From positions 25,374 to 89,373 of the forward strand of contig JADGJC010000090.1 in the NCBI GenBank assembly GCA_027596075.1: a DNA stretch of 64,000 nucleotides, given 5' to 3'. This document shows positions 46,505 through 59,081 of the stretch, piece after piece; position 1 is the first letter of the stretch, and each line of letters opens with the position of its first letter. The stretch is from Rhizophlyctis rosea (lineage: Eukaryota; Chytridiomycota; Chytridiomycetes; Rhizophlyctidales; Rhizophlyctidaceae). Under the pieces are notes generated by a model. The model was not told the origin of the DNA. It saw only the letters and a list, made by a program, of their open reading frames with translations, and made no database searches. The position numbers and the translations under genes are program-made.

Positions 46505-47601
46505 TTTGGTTGATTAGTGTATCCTCAAGATGGGGTCGATGATTCATGCGCTCTTGTCGCTTTCGAAATGAAGCCCAGCTTCAGATGCAAAACTTCTATA
46601 GGGTTGTTTGTGAACTCTTGCTTTGATAATATGAAAGAGTGGGAACAGTTCTGATGTTGACGAGGAGATGTTCAAAATGGGTATTTCAGATCTCCCCACC
46701 ATGCGAGTCGTTCAGAACGATGCCCAAAGATCTGGGTGGTGAGCTCAGAGCATTTTTGAAATGTCTTACCTCAGACTACCGTGTCGAGTGTAAGGTAGAG
46801 CGCTCCATGATGACGCAATAGCGGGCTCCGGTTATCCTCCGAATGGTCATAACTTATCGATGTCAAGGGTCCGATCAAAGGCACAAAAGTGTAGGCATTT
46901 TTGATATCACGGAAGGGTTGCAACTAATTTCCGATTCAAAGAAGTATTTGGACTCCACATTCATTTTTCACGCGCAGGGTTTAAACCAAGTCAAAGCGTA
47001 CCGGTCATCAAATGAGACCCAACCTGACCAGGTGGGAACTGCGGTGGTGCCAAAAGCTCCAGATGGATCGCAAACCCTTCAATGACTATGGTATCCTGAT
47101 CGGTTCGATCAAGCGTCGACTGTGGTTGTCTCATGTTATGGTTCTAATTCTCCGCTTCCTCCGAAAAGTGTTACCATAAGCACTTTCAGAAGGGTTGATT
47201 CCCGCAATTTTCCATGTTTTTTCACACTCAAGCTGCAACAGACCAACCCAAAGTGCTAGGGCTGCAACGTCCGAAAGACAAATGTCAGATACTCCAGATA
47301 CAATCTGGTATCAAGCTCCACTATGGCCACTCTCATATTTGGTCCCCACCTATGAGCCTCTTATGCGATACAAATATGCGGGACATTTTATTGCTTCCTA
47401 TATGTTTGCGGCACGCTTCGAACCCCAGAACGGCGAACGCGCTTCAACAAGTATCTCTGCGTCACATGAGCGTTCGTCGTATTGAGCGAAATCGCGTCAT
47501 TGGCTGACGCTGTAGTGTCTACTGTGCACCCGCAGACCCGTGCAGGTTGTTCCTTTAATCCTTACGCCGAATTCTTTGACTAGTAAGTGGTAGGATGGGC
47601 C
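46505..47601. other. Spacer between divergent membrane-protein genes
   Basis: Both flanking genes read outward. No gene recognised between them; promoters for both probably lie here. Confidence 0.4.
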
Positions 47602-48018
47602 ATGACTCAGTGCACTGGGTTGGGACCTCACCAATTTGGATTTATTGACAGCACCCTCTTCCTTCTCTCCACCGTTTGCATGACAGCAATGAACATCGAA
47701 TGTTTCCGCAACTTTTCCGCCATGACGTACTTTCCAGACTGGCTGCATCAAACTCTCATCATCACAACAATGCTTCTTGCCGTTCCGTCGTTGCTGTTTG
47801 ACAATTGGTTCTGTACTGTATACGCATGCAACGCCTCGTCGGTTCCCATTCCTCGAAAGCAACCGTTCTATGCATTGGTTGCGTTGATTTACCCGCTTGT
47901 GTGGTGTTTGGTGTTGGATTGCGTTTTGGCGGCTGTGAGTTTGAGGATTGTGATTCGGTTGAAGAATACCATAAGTAAGGTTGTTACGAGGGTGTCGAGG
48001 GATAAGCTTGATGAGCAG
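47602..48018 (+). CDS. Membrane protein, partial, related to the 46504 gene
   Basis: Frame with helices FGFIDSTLFLLSTVCMTAMN, TLIITTMLLAVPSLLF and FYALVALIYPLVWCLVLDCV, then a basic loop ending DEQ|GTACGG. The stretch LFLLSTVCMTAMNIEC...FSAMTYFPDWLHQTLI aligns in pattern with IFMCIGTSLLVILEC...FGALPQVPGYKASIFF of the divergent neighbour. The first helix and final helices are not assembled. Partial model or decayed gene. Confidence 0.45.
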
Positions 48019-48197
48019 GTACGGGGTTGCGAAGCGCGGCCCAGTATTTTCCGAAGTGTTTGGAGGTGGAGCAAGTCTAGTCCAATTTGTGACGCAGGTC
48101 AGTGAGAAATCTACCAGCACGTGTATAACCGTTTGCCTCAATATTCGCATACCATCCCACCCCGTTGCATTCACAGAAGCAGACAACAATCCCAGCA

Positions 48198-48533
48198 TGA
48201 GTCCTATCCAATCCGTAACGAATGTACCTCCATTGTTAGAGCCAGTAGGATCATTAGCAAACCCCTCCATCTTATTCGTCGAAAAGACTTCTCTAGCATC
48301 TCATACATCCCCACAGCCACATACACCGTCCTCACACGCACACAAACCATCCCATACAATCATGATCCTCACACTCTGCACGCTTCTGGCGACAGCAATC
48401 CTTGCTGCGCTGACGGCAATCTTGATAGCTATGAGGGATGTGGGCACGGCGAGTTTCGTCGGGAGGATATTCTTGACATGTCATTTTTGCATGGATTTGG
48501 TGTTTGTGTGTATGCTGTGCCGGCGTATGTGAG
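48198..48533 (+). CDS. Membrane protein fragment, two helices
   Basis: Ser/Thr/Pro-rich start (SPIQSVTNVPPLLEPVGSLA) then TIMILTLCTLLATAILAALT and FLTCHFCMDLVFVCML, stopping at TGA 48531-48533. This resembles the N-terminus plus helices 1-2 of the 46504 gene. It may be a later exon of the 47602 gene or the start of a truncated paralogue. Confidence 0.35.
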
Positions 48534-49259
48534 GAGTGGGAAGGGCTAATATATATGTTGAGTTTTGGCTGGGAGAGCAGTTGGTGGACGCGGATGTACT
48601 AGGAGTGGTTATATTTTGCTATGCAAGTAGGGGTGTGGAGGTTGGGTTTTGATCAGAGTCTCAGCAAGGCGTACTCATGCCAGTGCGACAAAGCTCAACT
48701 TCAAAAGCCGGTTCTGTTGCATGGCGCCTATTGCCCTTGCCGTTGAAGGGTCAGATCTCATTGCGTTCCGAACGTATGCGGACATACCAGACTTACCAGC
48801 ATGGGTATTGCTAACCGTGATGATTGTTCGGAGGACGGCGTTTCCAACCTCGGTGACCAGCTATCATATTCTTTTTCTTGTGATGCACTATTTCCGTGAG
48901 CTCTTCATCCCGGTGTCTTCTAAGTGTGACATCGCAGCGGCATAGCTCCTACCATTTCGACTGGCACAATATTCGTAACGGCACCTGCTAACAGCTGCTA
49001 AATGGAATACCGGGCACTGCGCATTTCGGAGGGAAGGACGCCGATATGTCGTACAGTCAGGTAGCCTCCCCCCTGTGGGGTGAGGCCAATGCGATATGCA
49101 CAGGCAAGTCTTTGGCAGAAGGGGGCGGGTCCCGCCCGCGTTGCCCACTCACCTTCCATGGCTAATTTACGCGACTTTTCCCTTGAGGCGAGTTCTACTG
49201 TGTTCGCTCAACCCGAGGATCGATGGAGCTTCAAGAATGCGGTCCTTCTCTGAGCACCA
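48534..49259. other. Spacer upstream of the protease
   Basis: A plus-strand frame 48649-48945 contains one hydrophobic stretch but no other support. Confidence 0.35.
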
Positions 49260-49267
49260 TATAAATA
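49260..49267 (+). promoter_or_regulatory. TATA box of the aspartic protease gene
   Basis: TATAAATA 86 bp before ATG 49346. Confidence 0.65.
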
Positions 49268-49345
49268 TCCGATGGACAATGGTCGAAAGTTCTGCAAGCA
49301 AGCGTAGAAGATAGCATAGAATATAGACTTTCTAAACCAAGAAAG

Positions 49346-51717
49346 ATGAAGTTCTCCAGCGCCGCATTTGCTCTTGGGGCGCTTTTTGTTGCGTCGGCTG
49401 TTGACGCGTCAAAGGACTACGCTCCTGCAGGAGACATATATAGTCCGAACCACTCCATCAAGCTGAAAGGTGGAAAGAATCCGCTGAAGCACCTCTCACC
49501 CAAAGCATACGCGAAGCAAGCCGAGAAGCACGTTCAAGCTAAATACAGCTACAGCACGGTTTGTTTACAATGTACTTGCTCCCATATAATCAAATGAAGA
49601 AACTCAGGGTACATAATTTTTGCAGGTCTCTACGCCTCCTGCTTACGGCACCTCGAAGGGCAAATGTCACGGTCCAGGTGGACGTCCTACTCGTCCGTCG
49701 TACTCCTCGATGTCGTCGCCGGATATGAGCTCCTACACTGCTCAATCTGGTTCATCGTACACTATGCCGGCCCCGGCTATGTCCTCATCGAGTGGATCTT
49801 CGATGTCGGAAACTACTTCATACGTTAAGCCGGTCACGACTGATTCAAATGGAAGCTCTATGAGCAGCATGACGACCAGCACTGGTGTGACTACTACTAC
49901 CGCTGCGGGTGGATCGAGCTCCACCTCTTCGGAAAGTTCCTCTACCAGTGGCATGACCACCACTACTTCTACATCTCCTACCGGCGTGACAACTACCGCA
50001 AATGGAATGTCGACTACCACGGATGCAACTTCATCCGTTCCGACAACTACGATGTCCGGAATGAGCACCACGGATATGTCAACAACCACAACTGCGACAA
50101 CAACCACTACGACCACCTCTTCCACCACTACCAAAACAACCACCACAACAGTTGCGTGAGTGTTTAACTGTTGCTTACATAGTTCATCGGGACCTGTTTT
50201 AATCCAACCTCAGCCCCGAGCCTACGATTGATGTCGTTCCTGTTGCTGACTACGCTGACGTCAACGTAAGTACCATCTCATGTTATGTGTGAGGGTCGCA
50301 TGGCTAACATCAACCGCCAATAGTACTATGGAGATGTTGTAGTTGGCGGGCAGACGTTCTCAGTTGTTTTTGACAGTAAGAGCTTGTCATCCATTCTACT
50401 TCTGTGGGGATGATTTTTTGACAAAATTCTTATTCTTCAGCTGGTTCAGCCGACTTGTGGATTCCCGGCGTCGACTGTGATTCCGCCTGCGGAATTGCAG
50501 ACCGATGTAAGAAGTCAAATGAGTGTTGATTTCGGAACCGATGACCTCAAGCTTATACGTTTCCTTTCCATTCTTACAGTCAACTCCTCGCAAAGCAGCA
50601 CATACCACGCCCTCAACACCCCTGTCAAATTCGTCTATGGCAAGGGCTCCGCCACCGGCACCGAATTCGCGGACACCGTTACACTTCAATCCACCACCGT
50701 GTCGACGCAAGTCCTCGCCTCCGTCAATAATGCCACCGGATTCCCGTCCACTTTTCAAACCGGTCAGGTGGACGGAATCATGGGCTTCTCGTTTTCGACA
50801 CTTTCGAAGTATCAGAAGCCTAACTTCTTCGAGAATGCTGTAAAGGCTGGGAGCGTGAAGGCGCCTGTGTTTGGATTCAAGTTGGGAAGGTATAAGACTG
50901 TCAAATGGGGCATTCCGAGTCAGTCTAGTTATTTGGATATCGGGGGTGTGGTGAAGACGAGGTACACGGGAGATATCAGGTAAGGGCTCATTGTTTCAAC
51001 CGAAGCGTGCAGCACTACTATCTCCATGCCTGACAATGTCTCATGCCGCCTCTTGAAAAAGCTTCGTCCCCGTCACCAAACCTGGCTACTGGCAAATCGC
51101 GCTCAAATCCGCGTCTATCAGCGGCGTGAACCTCAACACCGCCGTATCTTCCGCTATAGTCGACACCGGCACCTCCCTCATCGTTGCCCCGCCGGCCGAT
51201 GCGGCGATGATTGCTGCCCACTTCAACGCATCTCCTGTTGATGGTATGCCCGGTTTCTGTAAGTGCCGCACATGTTTTCGCTCAATGATCAGGCGAAAGA
51301 GCTCTTCAAGCGCAATTCTTCTAAACGTTTGTACCAGATGAGGTTGATTGTCTCCTCAACCCCCTCGGAGGCGACGGCCCCATCCTCGAATTCACCCTTG
51401 CTAATGGTGTGAAATTATCCCTCGAGCCGGCGGATTACCTCCTCCAAGGCGCTACGGGCAACTTGGGCACGTGTTTGATTGGTGTTCAGGGCAGTGATTT
51501 GGCTACCAAGTTGGGTTCTTGGATTTTGGGCGATCAGGTGTTGCATAAGTATTATTGTGAGTGCCTTAGGTTCGCTGCGCGTGTTCGGTTGTGGGATGTA
51601 TCATGACATGTTCTGAATATTTCTTCGTCTCCAGCTGTGTACAACATAGGTGATGTCGAGAACGGCTATGAAGGTGCGAGTGTTGGCTTTGCCTTGGCGA
51701 GCACGGATGAGCCGTGA
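49346..51717 (+). CDS. Secreted pepsin-like aspartic protease (A1), nine exons
   Basis: Exons 49346-49558, 49626-50155, 50214-50265, 50324-50375, 50441-50506, 50580-50979, 51062-51258, 51338-51556, 51635-51717, all with consensus splice sites and consistent phase. Signal peptide MKFSSAAFALGALFVASAVD, a short propeptide, then about 170 residues almost wholly Ser/Thr/Met/Gly (mucin-like). The mature enzyme begins near DYADVNYYGDVVVGGQTFSV. Catalytic Asp 1 in VVFDTGSADLW, flap YGKGSATG, and Asp 2 in AIVDTGTSLIV. Final WILGDQVLHKYYSVYNIGD matches the A1 consensus. CGIADRC and the Cys pair near DCLLNPL are probable disulfides. Degrades protein outside the cell or at the wall; the Ser/Thr region is probably O-glycosylated. 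Ends soon after the fold, so no GPI anchor. Confidence 0.93.
49626..50155 (+). repeat. Ser/Thr/Met-rich low-complexity coding stretch
   Basis: Exon 2 of the protease is dominated by degenerate TTT, SSS, GMST and STT units and TCx/ACx codons, ending in poly-Thr. Such tracts change length by slippage. The unusual place is the propeptide rather than the C-terminus. Confidence 0.8.
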
Positions 51718-52084
51718 GTCTGTTCTGGTAGCTGTAGGACCTATGGCAACAGAGAAAGCTGGACTTCTCGTTGCCAATTTGGTGTGGATTGTGCAAACTC
51801 CCGGTTGATCAATTTTGTATTTTTTTGCAATGTGCGTCTAATGTATCAAATGGAGATGTTTGTGTGGTGGTGGCAGAACCCACGTGTTGGATCGGCAAAC
51901 GGGTCATATTTGGCGTGCGATGATCTCATGAAGATGGGAGAAAGGGCACAACATTATCGTGGAAGTATGTGCTGGCGGTGATACGTACATGATATATTCC
52001 ATGACTAGTCTGGATGAGAATACATTAGAGCATACGGGGTTTGAAGCCAGCAGATCAGTCAGGGGTTGGAGCATCATCCAAAAC
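51718..52084. other. Tail-to-tail spacer
   Basis: Convergent 3' ends of the protease and MFS genes. Nothing else seen. Confidence 0.5.
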
Positions 52085-53920
52085 TCAAGCCTGATTTTCA
52101 ATTTCCATTTCAAACTCCTCGTCCAACAAAGCCGCATCCTCAGGATCAACAGGCGTTCTCTTCTTCCCCCCGGCTTGTCCCTCGTCATCCGCAATCATGC
52201 CCTCGCTTCGAACCCGGAAAGCCAGTCCCATAGCCGCCAGATACAGTCCTGCGGTGAATAATAGAAATGCCCCGGGGACAGTTGAAACAGTCGATGCCCA
52301 TAAACTGGGGTATATGATACCCGATATGAGGGTTCCAACTTGTTCCACCAGTTGGCAGCTGGAGAGAAGACGGCCTTGGAGAGTGCCAGGTACGGTGCGA
52401 GACAGGAGGCCGCGCAGCGTTGGACGGGCCAAGGTGCCGAAGCCGTTGATGATCGTCACTGAAACAAAGTTGTGACATTTGATTAAGCATCGACGATACT
52501 GGAATCACCATCACACCCAAACGTCCTCACCATCAAGCAAAGCGGACGAACAAAACAGACTTACCGATGTAAACAAGCCACTCAGTATTAGCAACTGCGA
52601 GGACCAAATAGCCGCCGACCAACACTCCCAATCCAGCTCTCGTAACATAAACCTCCATCAGAGCCCGCTGCAGCTTTGCCTGTACATTGCTGTCACCGTT
52701 ATCCGCTTCCCTTTCCTCGTCACTAACGGCAGCAAACCCCTCCTTTCCCCTCTCCCCGACCAACCGTCCCATCAACCACGGAAAGAACCCCACCATCCAA
52801 GCCGTCTGCGTAACGCTCTGCACAAGCATCCATATACCCTCCTTATATGAATCCCATTGGAAGATCTTCATCGTATAATAAAAGAAGATCATGTATGCGC
52901 CGAAGGCTGTGGAGAGGAGGAAGAGGATTGACAGGAGGAGGCGGGTGGTGTGGGAGGTTTGCGTGTGGGTTGTAAGGAGAGATATGCTGCTTACAAGGGA
53001 GGATTTGATATCCTCCAATAGTGCTGTTAAGGAGGAGCGATTGGTTGGGAAAGTAGGTGTGGTTTCGGTTGCAGAGGAGTAGTAGGATTCGGGGAGGAAG
53101 GCAAGCACGTATATGAATGATAGAATGTAGCCGAAAAGCGTGAAATAGAACACGCCGACAACGCCGCTGGGCAAAATTCTACTCAATACACCACCAAGAA
53201 ACGGTCCAAGGGTCATAGCCACGAACATCGCCGCCTCGCTCATCACGAACGTCTTGGTTCTTTGATCTGGTGTTGTCGTATCGGCCAAATAGGCGAATAC
53301 CGCCATTGAGAGAACCGCGAAGGAGCCCATGCATCCGGCTATGATGTTGGTGAGGACGAGGATCCATAATCCGGCGTTTAGGGTTGCGACGGACAGGTAG
53401 GAAAGGACGCCAAGGACGGCGGACAGCATTGAAGTTAGGAGGATGGGTTTGCGGCCTGTGCGGTCCAGGAGGACGCCGTAGATTGGGATTGAGAGGAGGG
53501 AGGGGATGGTTGAGGCGAGGGAGAGGGTGAGTGTCCATTGCGCGGTTAGGACCTTCAAAATGAGCCAGGATATCAATAATTGTTTTAGGGTGCGGTTCAC
53601 CATATTCCCAAATCATGCTGACTTACTTGCACGTCATCCAACATATTACATTGATCGAAGCTCGGCAATGTGAGTCCTCGTTTCGTGGTTCCGTCTGATA
53701 CACTTTCCGGATGCAACTGCCCGCAGATGTATAGGAAGAAGAATTGTTGGGTTGGCGCGGAGGAAAGACTCATTGAGAACATGTGCAGGAAGACGGGAGG
53801 GATTATAAGGTAGGGTGAGGCGGTTTTGGCTGGGATGTATGAGGATTTCGTGTCTGGGAGTGATGAGGGAACCCGTGCTGGCTCCCTGGATGGATACTGA
53901 GGAGCATCCCTTTCTGTCAT
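52085..53920 (-). CDS. Major facilitator superfamily transporter
   Basis: Exons 53920-53627, 53552-52565 and 52458-52085 (introns GTAAGT...GAAG and GTAAGT...TTCAG) give one frame from ATG 53920. Helix 1 is LIIPPVFLHMFSMSLSSA. The A-motif between helices 2 and 3 is YGVLLDRTGRKPILLTS, then VLTNIIAGCMGSFAVLSMAV and FLGGVLSRILPSGVVGVFYF. A charged central loop separates the two six-helix halves, and the tail is acidic (DPEDAALLDEEFEMEIEN). The A-motif and a Pro-containing helix 5 fit the drug:H+ antiporter or related solute exporter branch. About 550 aa, normal length. Substrate unknown. Confidence 0.85.
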
Positions 53921-56611
53921 ACCTGCGGCGGATGCGGGAAGAAGGTTGGCAGGAAGTGAAGTATTGTTCAAGATTGATAGAACAGCCTCATAAACCCTCG
54001 CAGACTAGATCAAAAAGAGGACCAAAAATTCCTTACTATTCCTTCTGCCAAACGCTGTACCTGAATATAAACTGCAGTGAACTCGACGGATAAAGGGGCG
54101 GGGCGTTGCTTTCATTTCAAATCGTGCTTTCTGACTTTGAGTAGGCACCATGTACAACGTCGACCAATGAAAACACCCGAAATTTGAGCTAAAGCTCCAA
54201 AGCTTGCTTGTGCAACCATGCTCATTCCGTCGAACTATTTTGAGCTTTCTCATCATAAAGGTGTATTCACAGCAGGATATACTACAAAGCGATATGATGA
54301 TTATAAAAGAGTTTGATGGGCTCATTTTTTTACGATGGGCAATTGGTCTGAACTATATTTCTTGGCTCGAACGGATGAAAGATAGCAATATTTGTGGACG
54401 CTAGTGCATTCACATATCAGCGACTGATCGGAATCCTGATATTTTGACCTGACTTGTGTGGATGATAAGTTTTTCAGGGCACCGTTGGACGTTCGGTAGA
54501 GTGTACTATTCGAACCTAGATATCTAGGTAAGCACCTCAAAAGATACAGGGCGCTATTGTGCTTTCGATTGTAAGCCAGCTAGATCACACACGAAATATT
54601 TGGGTGGTGGTGAGGAATCATCTTTCCTCACCCCCTTCGTCATATTGTATGCCAACGCCATCCCCTTTTTTTCGCGGCAGGGTTGATGTTGTGAGTGTGG
54701 GGAGAGGTTCGTTTCGAGTCCTTGGGTTTTCTCGGCGTTTGGGAACCCTGGGATGCTTGCAGGCTGACAATGCCAGCGAGTACCGACGGCTTCTGTTCTG
54801 TGTACTGAAATGGTCGTCATCTATAGAATGGTCGGGATGCTCCACCAGCCATATTGCCGTGGCATCGACGGTTTAGAATATTTGGTGGAACAGGCTTTTT
54901 CTTTGGCATCGAATGTCTATTGGGTAGTTTCCTGTCGATCTGGGTACCAGTTGTTGGACCAACAGTCAGGTATTGTGTTTATAAGGTCCACCGCCTTTGT
55001 AGTTCTGCGAGATGCGCTGATGAGAGGATACCTCGTCATTTCTTAGCAACAACCATAAGAGTCATTGAGAAGTAGAATTGCAGCCGTTGATGTGCATTGC
55101 TTTGACGGAGAGTCCATTGCACGATTAGCAATGCACGACTGAAGTGAAGGGCACTCACCCATGATGGAGTGACATGATCCCCTACACCATTCACGAGAAA
55201 ACGGGATTGTGTGGAGCTATCGTCTGTACCTCGAACCCATCTGTTTTTTTTTTGGTTTCATGCATCCATGCTCTCCAATGCGACTTGCAGCACCCGCCGT
55301 TGGGGTAGGGGGAATCAGAAAGCGTACAGGTTGTCTGTGATACCTGCCATGTTGCGGAGCACGGAAACAGCATCGTCCATTAAAGTGACGTAGCAGTTCG
55401 CTCGCCGATCAGTCTTGGCGTGGGTGATGTACATTAGTTCCTGAAATGAGACTCCTTTTTGAGAGATGTATGTGGGACGGTTGTGTCGTTTGGAGTTCGT
55501 GGTATGGACTCCAATCGCATGATTTTGGGAACGTGAATGGGACGGCATAGCTGTCCATTCCAATGGGGTTCAGCTCACACTCACATCTCATGAAACCTGC
55601 ACGCGCATGCTGCTGGCGGAATGAGAGCGGACAGACAACATGCACCAAGTCAAATCCGCACCGTGGGTTTGTGATGTACTTTTTGTCTTCCGCTGAATAT
55701 TACTGTTGAAACCGCTTTGCGCTCAGCTGCTATGTGCGAGATCACCGGCAAGCACCGATTGCAAGATCCTGACCTGCAGCACAGGTGACAGGGGTCGTGC
55801 TCTCTGCCCGCAATTTTATAATACGAGCGAAAGAACACTTTTTTTGGCCCTATCGGAGGTCTTGGGCAAAGCGAATTCTTGTATCTCTCAACTCATGTGT
55901 GGTTTCCACCTTCGTTTTATTGAAATAAGTGCGTTATGAGCTGATTTGATTATTCGTCGGGATACCACTGGCCAGTGCTGGTCCGCAGAAGATGGCTGGA
56001 AAGGACAAAAAAAGATATGACAAGCTCCTTGGCGTCGATATAGTGCTAGGTTGGTGATGTGCTTCGTCCACAACCGCAGCAGGTGAACGTGATATGGCGA
56101 ATGGAATTGAGGGAAATCAGACATGTGGAATAAAGCAGCGTGGATCCTCAAGGCGCTCATCGTGCTGTCTTGGTAATTCAATCTTTTGGAGACTTCAGAA
56201 TATGAAACTTGCGTTATTGATGACCTAGTGGCGAATCACTGGCGATCATTGATGTAGTAGAAGACGGATCGACGCAGCTCTTTTTTGGCCGCAAGAGTGT
56301 ATGTTGAGAAAAGCTGTGACGTCGATGTACAGAAACTGTTGGTGATGGCTGTTCGGGGTCGAGTGGGATGGTTTTTGAATTACGATATGTGCTTCAAGAA
56401 CGAACATTTCCCACTTGGGGTTGAGTCAAAGTCTAAAATCTACATCTACCGACATAAAGCATCTAAAACCCGCACCAGCTGAATCCGACCCATGCGATCT
56501 AGGCTACGTTTACCCTACCTAGAGCGGACACTATAGAAAATATCGAGCGAAGTCTTATTCTGATACTTTTACACAAAGCTGCCAACGAGAAAACACAAAC
56601 ATTGTCCCCGG
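53921..56611. other. 2.7 kb without supported gene
   Basis: Numerous short frames on both strands, none with a domain, signal or splice logic. Confidence 0.4.
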
Positions 56612-57788
56612 TCACGCGGCTTTGTCGTCCCTATTGAAGGTTAGAAAATCAGAGGGTGGTAAGATACGGAAGGAAAGAGCTGAACCAGCTCAACAGCCAT
56701 AGATGGGAAATATGGAGACATTACGTACTCGTCGTCGCCATCATCATCCGATCCGTATGTTGCGATTAGTTGCGCTGGCGCGTCGACTGTTGTGTGAAGG
56801 TATTTTGCGTTAGGCTGAGAAGTTCAGAAGCGCCACTTGGTGCAAAAAATTCTGATTCCATACCAGTCTTAGCCTTCTTCGGCGCCGGTCCTGGACAGGG
56901 ATGAGGAGCATCACAGTGAGTAAGAGTCTTCCCAACGCGTGCGGCATCATGGTTGGCTGTGATTCCAAACATACCTTCAGCCGTCATCCGCGTCACCTTC
57001 CCGTCCCCGCTTGTTCCTTACGGCAGGACCCGCCGCATCCACACCAGACGATGACGCAGCAGAAGCTGCCGCTTGTGCGGGTGCTGGGGTACTGAGAGGT
57101 GCTGGTGCGGGTGGCTGGAGAGGGTTGGGAGGTGGGATGGGTGTGGGGTTGGGTTGTTGAGGCGGTGTCGGGGATTGTTGAGGTGATGAAGCGGGTGTGT
57201 TTGTGGAGGAGGAGTCGGGGGTTGCGTATGCTGCGGGTTGGGGGTTTGTGGGTAGGGGTGGTGGTGGTGGAGGAGGAAGGGAGCATGGGTGGATGGTCTG
57301 ATGCCCAAGGACGGGCGCCATCGTTTGGTCGTTTGGTGGGGCGGTGGAAGCTGTAAGTGCGAGAAAAGGCTACGTTTAGTCACGAGCCATGTATTGTTCT
57401 GCGGGAAGTGACCCAAGTGTCTGTGTAACAAGCACTACTCACGAGCGGAAGCGGGGGTTGTAGGCTGCGTAGGGGTGTCGGGAGTGCCGGAGGTGAGGAG
57501 ACGGGGAACTGGTATGCCGGCAAAAGCGGTATTCAAGACAGCGTGTGGGGACCGCTTCCACCACTCTTCTCTTTTGATACGTCGTGCTAGAGCGACGGTT
57601 GGTGAATAGACTGAGACCCTGACTGGGTCTTTCGCAGATACTGTGACGAGGAAGTCGGTGGAGAGAGCACGGACGGCGGGGGAGATTATGTCTTCCGTAA
57701 GAGTTTGCCCTGCGAACGGACGAATGACGTCCGTTAGCCCGTCGAAGACTACATACCCACACCCTACGTTTAGTACTGAGGCATCCAT
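56612..57788 (-). CDS. Family B protein, copy 3, intact, 267 aa
   Basis: Exons 57788-57443, 57350-56997, 56890-56864, 56786-56729 and 56630-56612 sum to 268 codons. N-domain: MDASVLNVGCGYVVFDGLTD, then VRVSVYSPTVALARRIKREE, WWKRSPHAVLNTAFA. A Pro-rich linker (poly-Pro then PTPPQQPNPTPIPPPN) leads to RNKRGREGPAPKKAKT and an acidic end (YGSDDDGDDEEDDKAA). The donor after GRE is GTGACG; the stronger donor GTATGT just downstream would include a TGA and the wrong phase. Architecture is shared with copies at 32123, 19870 and 63.2-64 kb. Probably nuclear; unknown function. Confidence 0.7.
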
Positions 57789-59081
57789 GATTTGAACCGT
57801 CAAAGGTGTTTCAAGGGGGACAATGGTTCAGCTGATGTTATATAGGATGCAGATCGCAGGGGAGGGGCTGCTACAGACTTGGCTGGCTGAGCTTGCGGCG
57901 CCGATGTACTGGCACGTGAAGAACAACAGCACTGCTGTGCATTCGTTTTCCAGCGATAAGGTCCTCATGATGTGTGTGAGCAGGGTTCTCCGGTGTATTG
58001 GAACTTGTGCATGCCGGCTATTGGGAGATGGTGGCGGGTATTGAAGCCGATGCGTTGGATATTGGCATGCCGCGAGCAGAACGGGTACTTGGTAGGAAGG
58101 CGCGGACTATACGAGGATGACTTATATGACGCGAGGCGCATCAGGTTGAATAAGCATATGGACCCCGAACTTTTGTTGTGCAAAAGATGTGCCGACGCGT
58201 CTGTAATGGTTAAGTCGGAGATACGCACAAAGTTTTCCGTGAAAGAGAATAGGCAAAACAGATATGTTGATTATGTATTTGCCAATGTGTATATACAATA
58301 TGCAAAGAAGACGAAGGTCCCACACTACTGGATGCTTGCTGTTGTGTTGCGTATTTCTGAGCAGTAAAGAGAAGGGGAAGCATCGTATTAGTGGTCGGCA
58401 CTACGAGAGAAGAGCCAAAAGACGAAGGAACTCGAATACTTGACCTTGATCAAGTATGACAGGAGGCGAGAAACTTGGGAGGAACCCTCACACCAGCACC
58501 AGCATTCCTAGTGGCCCCGCGTCTGATCCATTTTCCCACGATAGAACCGCTCCTCAAAGGTAGGTACCCAAACCACCAGTGAGGTTTACTGAACTAAAGC
58601 AGTGCATCGGTATCAGCGGAGGTTTCACAAGAAAGTGAATGCCTACAGACACTGTCAAGGCGCTTGGTGAGGTGGGTCTATGAGAGTTCCTCGGGTGGAA
58701 GCCTTGTGCCTGAGCGACCAGGAAAAGGGGAGTTGCACTGGTTACTGCTAGCATTGACGCGCATTACGGAGACTTCCATACTCAAAGGTTAGCAACTTGA
58801 AGAACTTATATATCATGTTGTGAGACTGCTGATATCAAGACTTGCGGGTTTCCGCGTCTAGGCTGCGTGTGGATATCCAACTGACATTCTGCATTCTACA
58901 TATTCCCCAGTATCCCCGCTCGGTACGGCATAAGCACTCTTACCCTCCACCTACGCGACCGACCCAACCCCCACCCATCCAGCATTCCTTCATACCCCGC
59001 ACTCCATCCTCCACTCACAACCATTTTCACCATTCCCTCCTCCCTAATCCTCTACTGATCCCGCCGCCAACCGCGAGCCCT
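57789..59081. other. Spacer, includes duplicated 5' flank
   Basis: About 58505-58700 resembles the region 500-730 bp upstream of the intact exonuclease-like gene. No gene is supported; the plus-strand frame 57972-58367 has no domain. Confidence 0.4.

Noticed and set aside
47497..48270. 257-codon minus-strand frame
   Set aside because: Antisense of the plus-strand hydrophobic helices. Composition is non-protein-like.
49742..50146. Val-rich antisense frame
   Set aside because: Mirror image of the Ser/Thr-rich protease exon (GTx codons opposite ACx).
57018..57431. His/Pro-rich frame overlapping family B copy 3
   Set aside because: Shadow of the Pro-rich linker in another frame. The in-phase spliced model explains the locus.
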